The notes beneath the pieces are model-generated. The model had not been told where the DNA came from. It searched no databases and saw only the letters and a list, made by a program, of their open reading frames with translations. 64,000 nt of DNA, taken from Ptiloglossa arizonensis (lineage: Eukaryota > Arthropoda > Insecta > Hymenoptera > Colletidae). How positions within the stretch are numbered: position 1 is the stretch's first letter; each line of letters begins with the position of its first letter. The position numbers and the translations under genes are program-made. This document shows positions 61,869-64,000 of this stretch, one piece after another. The stretch covers positions 62,001-126,000 of the forward strand of contig NW_027478517.1 of the NCBI RefSeq assembly GCF_051014685.1. The letters run 5' to 3'.

Positions 61869-63991
61869 AGTACTATGGCCTAGGGCAAAAATACACATGC
61901 CGTTGTAATCGGGCGAGTTTCTGCTTTCAGATGCAACAGGAATTTCTCGAGTTCGTCAATCCGTTCGCGAGATATGGGAGTTTGAAGTTAAGGAATTGTT
62001 GAGAAACCATCAAAATGTTCGCAAATCTGATACTCGAAACCAATAACTGGAAAGGCCTAGGGCAAAAATAGACATACCGTTGTAATCGGGCGAGTTTCTG
62101 CTTTCAGATGCAACAGGAATTTCTCGAGTTCGTCAATCCTTTCGCGAGATATGCGAGTTTGAAATTAAGGAATGGATGAGAAGCCATCAAAATTTTCGCA
62201 AGTCTGATACTCGAAACAAATAACTACAATGGCCAAGGGGAAAAATACACACACCATTGTAATCGGGCGAGTTTCTACTTTCAGATGCTACAGGAATATC
62301 TCGAGTTCGTCAATCCGTTCGCGAGATATGGGAGTTTGAAGTTAAGGAACGGTTGAGAAACCATCAAAATTTTCCCAAGTCTGATACTCGAAACCAATAA
62401 CTGGAATGGCCCAGGGGAAAAGTACACACACCATTGTAATCGGGCGAGTTTCTACTATCAGATGCATGAGGAATTTCTCGAGTTCGTCAATCCGTTCGCG
62501 AGATATGGGAGTTTGAAGTTAAGGAATTGTTGAGAAACCATCAAAATGTTCGCAAATCTGATACTCGAAACCAATAACTGGAATGGCCTAGGGCAAAAAT
62601 AGACATACCGTTGTAATCGGGTGAGTTTCTGCTTTGAGATGCAACAGGAATTTCTCGAGTTCGTCAATCCTTTCGCGAGATATGCGAGTTTGAAATTAAG
62701 GAATGGTTGGGAAGCCATCAAAATTTTCGCAAGTCTGATACTCGAAACAAATAACTACAATGGCCAAGGGGAAAAATACACACACCATTGTAATCGGGCG
62801 AGTTTCTGCCTTCAGATGCAATAGGAATTTCTCGAGTTCGTCAATCCGTTCGCGAGATATGGGAGTTTGAAGTTATGGAATGGTTGAGAAACCATCAAAA
62901 TTTTCGCAAGTCTGATACTCGAAACCAATAACTACTATGGCATAGGGGAAAAGTACACACACCATTGTAATCGGGCGAATTTCTTCTATCAGATGCAACA
63001 GGAATTTCTCGAGTTCATCAATCCGTTTGCGAGATATGGGAGTTTGAAGTAATGGAATGGTTGAGAAACCATCAAAGTTTTCGCAAGTCTGATACTCGAA
63101 ACCAATAACTGGAATGGCCTAGGGGAAAAGTACACATACCGTTGTAACAGGGCGAGTTTCTACTTTCAGATGCAACAGGAATTTCTCGATTTCCTCAATC
63201 CGTTCGCGAGATATGGGAGTTTGAAGTTATGGAATGGTTGAGAAACCGTCAAAATTTTCGCAAGTCTGATACTCGAAACCAATAACTCGAATGGCCTAGG
63301 GGAAAAGTACACACACCATTGTAATCGGGCGAGTTTCTACTTTCAGATGCTACAGGAATATCTCGACTTCGTCAATCCGTTTGCGAGATATGGGAGTTTG
63401 AAGTTAAGGAATGGTTGAGAATCCATCAAAATTTTGGCAAGTCTGATACTCGAAAACAATAACTGGAATGGCCTAGGGGAATAGGACACACACCGTTGTA
63501 ATCGGGCAAGTTTCTACTTTCAGATACAACAGGAATTTCTCGAGTTCGTCAATCAGTTCGCGAGATATGGGAGCTTGAAGTTAAGGAATGGTTGAGAAAC
63601 CATCAAAATTTTCGGAATCTGCTACTCGAAACCATTAACTACTATGGCCTAGGGCAAGAACACACATACCGTGGTAATCGGGCGAGTTTCTGCTTTCAGA
63701 TGCAACAGGAATTTCTCGAGTTCGTCAATCCGTTCGCGAGATATGCGAGTTTGAAATTAAGGAATGGTTGAGAAACCATCAAAGTTATCGCAAGTCTGAT
63801 ACTCGAAACCAATAACTACTACGGTCTAGAGCAAAAATACACATACCGTTGTAATCGGGCGAGTTTCTACTTTCAGATACAACAGGAATTTCTCGAGTTC
63901 GTCAATCGGTTCGCGAGATATGGGAGTTTGAAGTTAAGGAATGGTTGAGAAACCATCAAAAATTTAGCAAGTCTGATACTCGAAACAAATA
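61869..63991 (+). repeat. 15-monomer HOR family, shortened unit 7 (12 monomers)
   Basis: Opens like units 1-5 (CACATGCCG, AATGTTCGCAAATC, GGATGAGAAGCC, GATGCATGAGG), then joins at about 62,500-62,585 to a copy of unit 6. The segment 62,585-63,955 repeats 59,754-61,124 at an offset of 2,831 bp (16 x 177 minus 1). The next AGTACTATGG mark begins at 63,992, where the window ends. Confidence 0.82.
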
Positions 63992-64000
63992 AGTACTATG

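Larger units (their letters stand above)
1..64000 (+). repeat. 177-bp tandem satellite array, probably centromeric
   Basis: Every part of the window is a head-to-tail copy of one 177-bp unit. The landmark CAGATGCAA, or a one- or two-base variant, recurs at 2, 179, 356, 533 and so on to 63,874, with occasional 1-bp slips. Constant landmarks are TTCGCGAGATATGGGAGTTT, GGCCTAGGG and CGTTGTAATCGGGCGAG. No unit is inverted. A hand-built family B consensus has 73 G+C in 177 (41%). Monomers near nucleosome length, HORs and long uninterrupted arrays are known features of plant centromeric satellites. The centromere role and a Brassicaceae origin are inferred. A non-centromeric satellite block such as a heterochromatic knob cannot be excluded from sequence alone. 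Confidence 0.97.
18285..64000 (+). repeat. Satellite family B domain (about 258 monomers)
   Basis: Family B monomers carry TTTCTCGAGTTCGTC where A has TTTTTGGGTTAGGTC, then GTTAAGGAATGGTTGAGAAA, CCATCAAAATTTTCGCAAG and CTGATACTCGAAACCAATAA. Against the A consensus, 24 of 177 positions differ by hand alignment. The period remains 177 bp, with a net loss of about 20 bases over 258 periods. Sub-variants differ in the bases before ATGGCC (CTACT, CTACA, CTGGA, CTCGA), in ACACATACC versus ACACACACC, and in AGGAAATAATC versus AGGAATTTCTC. Most monomers contain CTCGAG. HOR structure is weak near the left edge and strongest after 46,600. No gene or mobile element is visible. Confidence 0.95.

Noticed and set aside
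1..64000. CRISPR array
   Set aside because: Regular repeats are present, but units are contiguous 177-bp monomers without unique spacers, and no cas-like gene exists in the window.
1..64000. rDNA intergenic spacer or 5S rDNA repeats
   Set aside because: No rRNA-like segment or pol III box arrangement is visible in the 177-bp unit, and the HOR organisation fits satellite DNA better.
1..64000. Relation to the Arabidopsis thaliana 178-bp centromere repeat
   Set aside because: From memory, that repeat does not share the conserved blocks seen here (TTCGCGAGATATGGGAG, CGTTGTAATCGGGCGAG). Resemblance to Brassica-type satellites seems better but was not aligned.
18285..64000. XhoI site CTCGAG in family B as a functional element
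   Set aside because: It is a fixed palindrome in the consensus and useful as a restriction marker distinguishing B from A, but nothing indicates a biological role.

Overview
The whole 64-kb window is one tandem satellite DNA array. The repeat unit is 177 bp, every unit points the same way, and the array runs off both ends of the window. I count about 361 monomer periods with a net loss of about 25 bases to small indels. I see no protein-coding gene, tRNA, rRNA, transposon or other unique sequence. The short open frames that exist are read-through of the repeat, because 177 bp is exactly 59 codons. A 177-bp monomer (about nucleosome length), higher-order repeats (HORs) and no foreign insertions are typical of a plant centromere core. 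From memory only, blocks of the monomer resemble the 176-177 bp centromeric/pericentromeric satellites of Brassica and its relatives, so a Brassicaceae plant is my best guess. That is an inference, not an alignment.

The array has two sequence domains. Family A fills 1-18,284 (103 monomers) and family B fills 18,285-64,000 (about 258 monomers). Hand-aligned consensus units differ at 24 of 177 positions (about 86% identity). All differences lie in two blocks, and two other blocks are unchanged. The switch happens inside one monomer (18,228-18,404), in register: its 5' third is A and the rest is B. Below, monomer position 1 is the C of CAGATG.

Domain A holds an 11-monomer HOR (2-1,948), two 7-monomer deletion derivatives of it (1,949-4,426), a partial copy (5,665-6,726), a 12-monomer (2,122-bp) duplication (7,081-11,198), a 6-monomer duplication (13,320-15,443) and mixed monomers up to the boundary. 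Domain B begins loosely ordered (18,405-28,300). It then has a 10-monomer (1,768-bp) near-identical tandem pair (30,150-33,685) nested in larger duplications, a poorly ordered stretch (about 35,500-42,200), a 9/10-monomer HOR (about 43,570-46,450), and a 15-monomer HOR (nominal 2,655 bp) whose successive units hold 15, 13, 16, 15, 15, 12 and 12 monomers (46,651-63,991).

The most interesting signals are a motif in the conserved part of the monomer that matches 7 of the 9 essential bases of the mammalian CENP-B box, a 6-bp perfect hairpin present in B but not A, the sharp chimeric A/B junction, and the fine-scale record of unequal exchange. Identities and counts were made by eye and should be treated as approximate.
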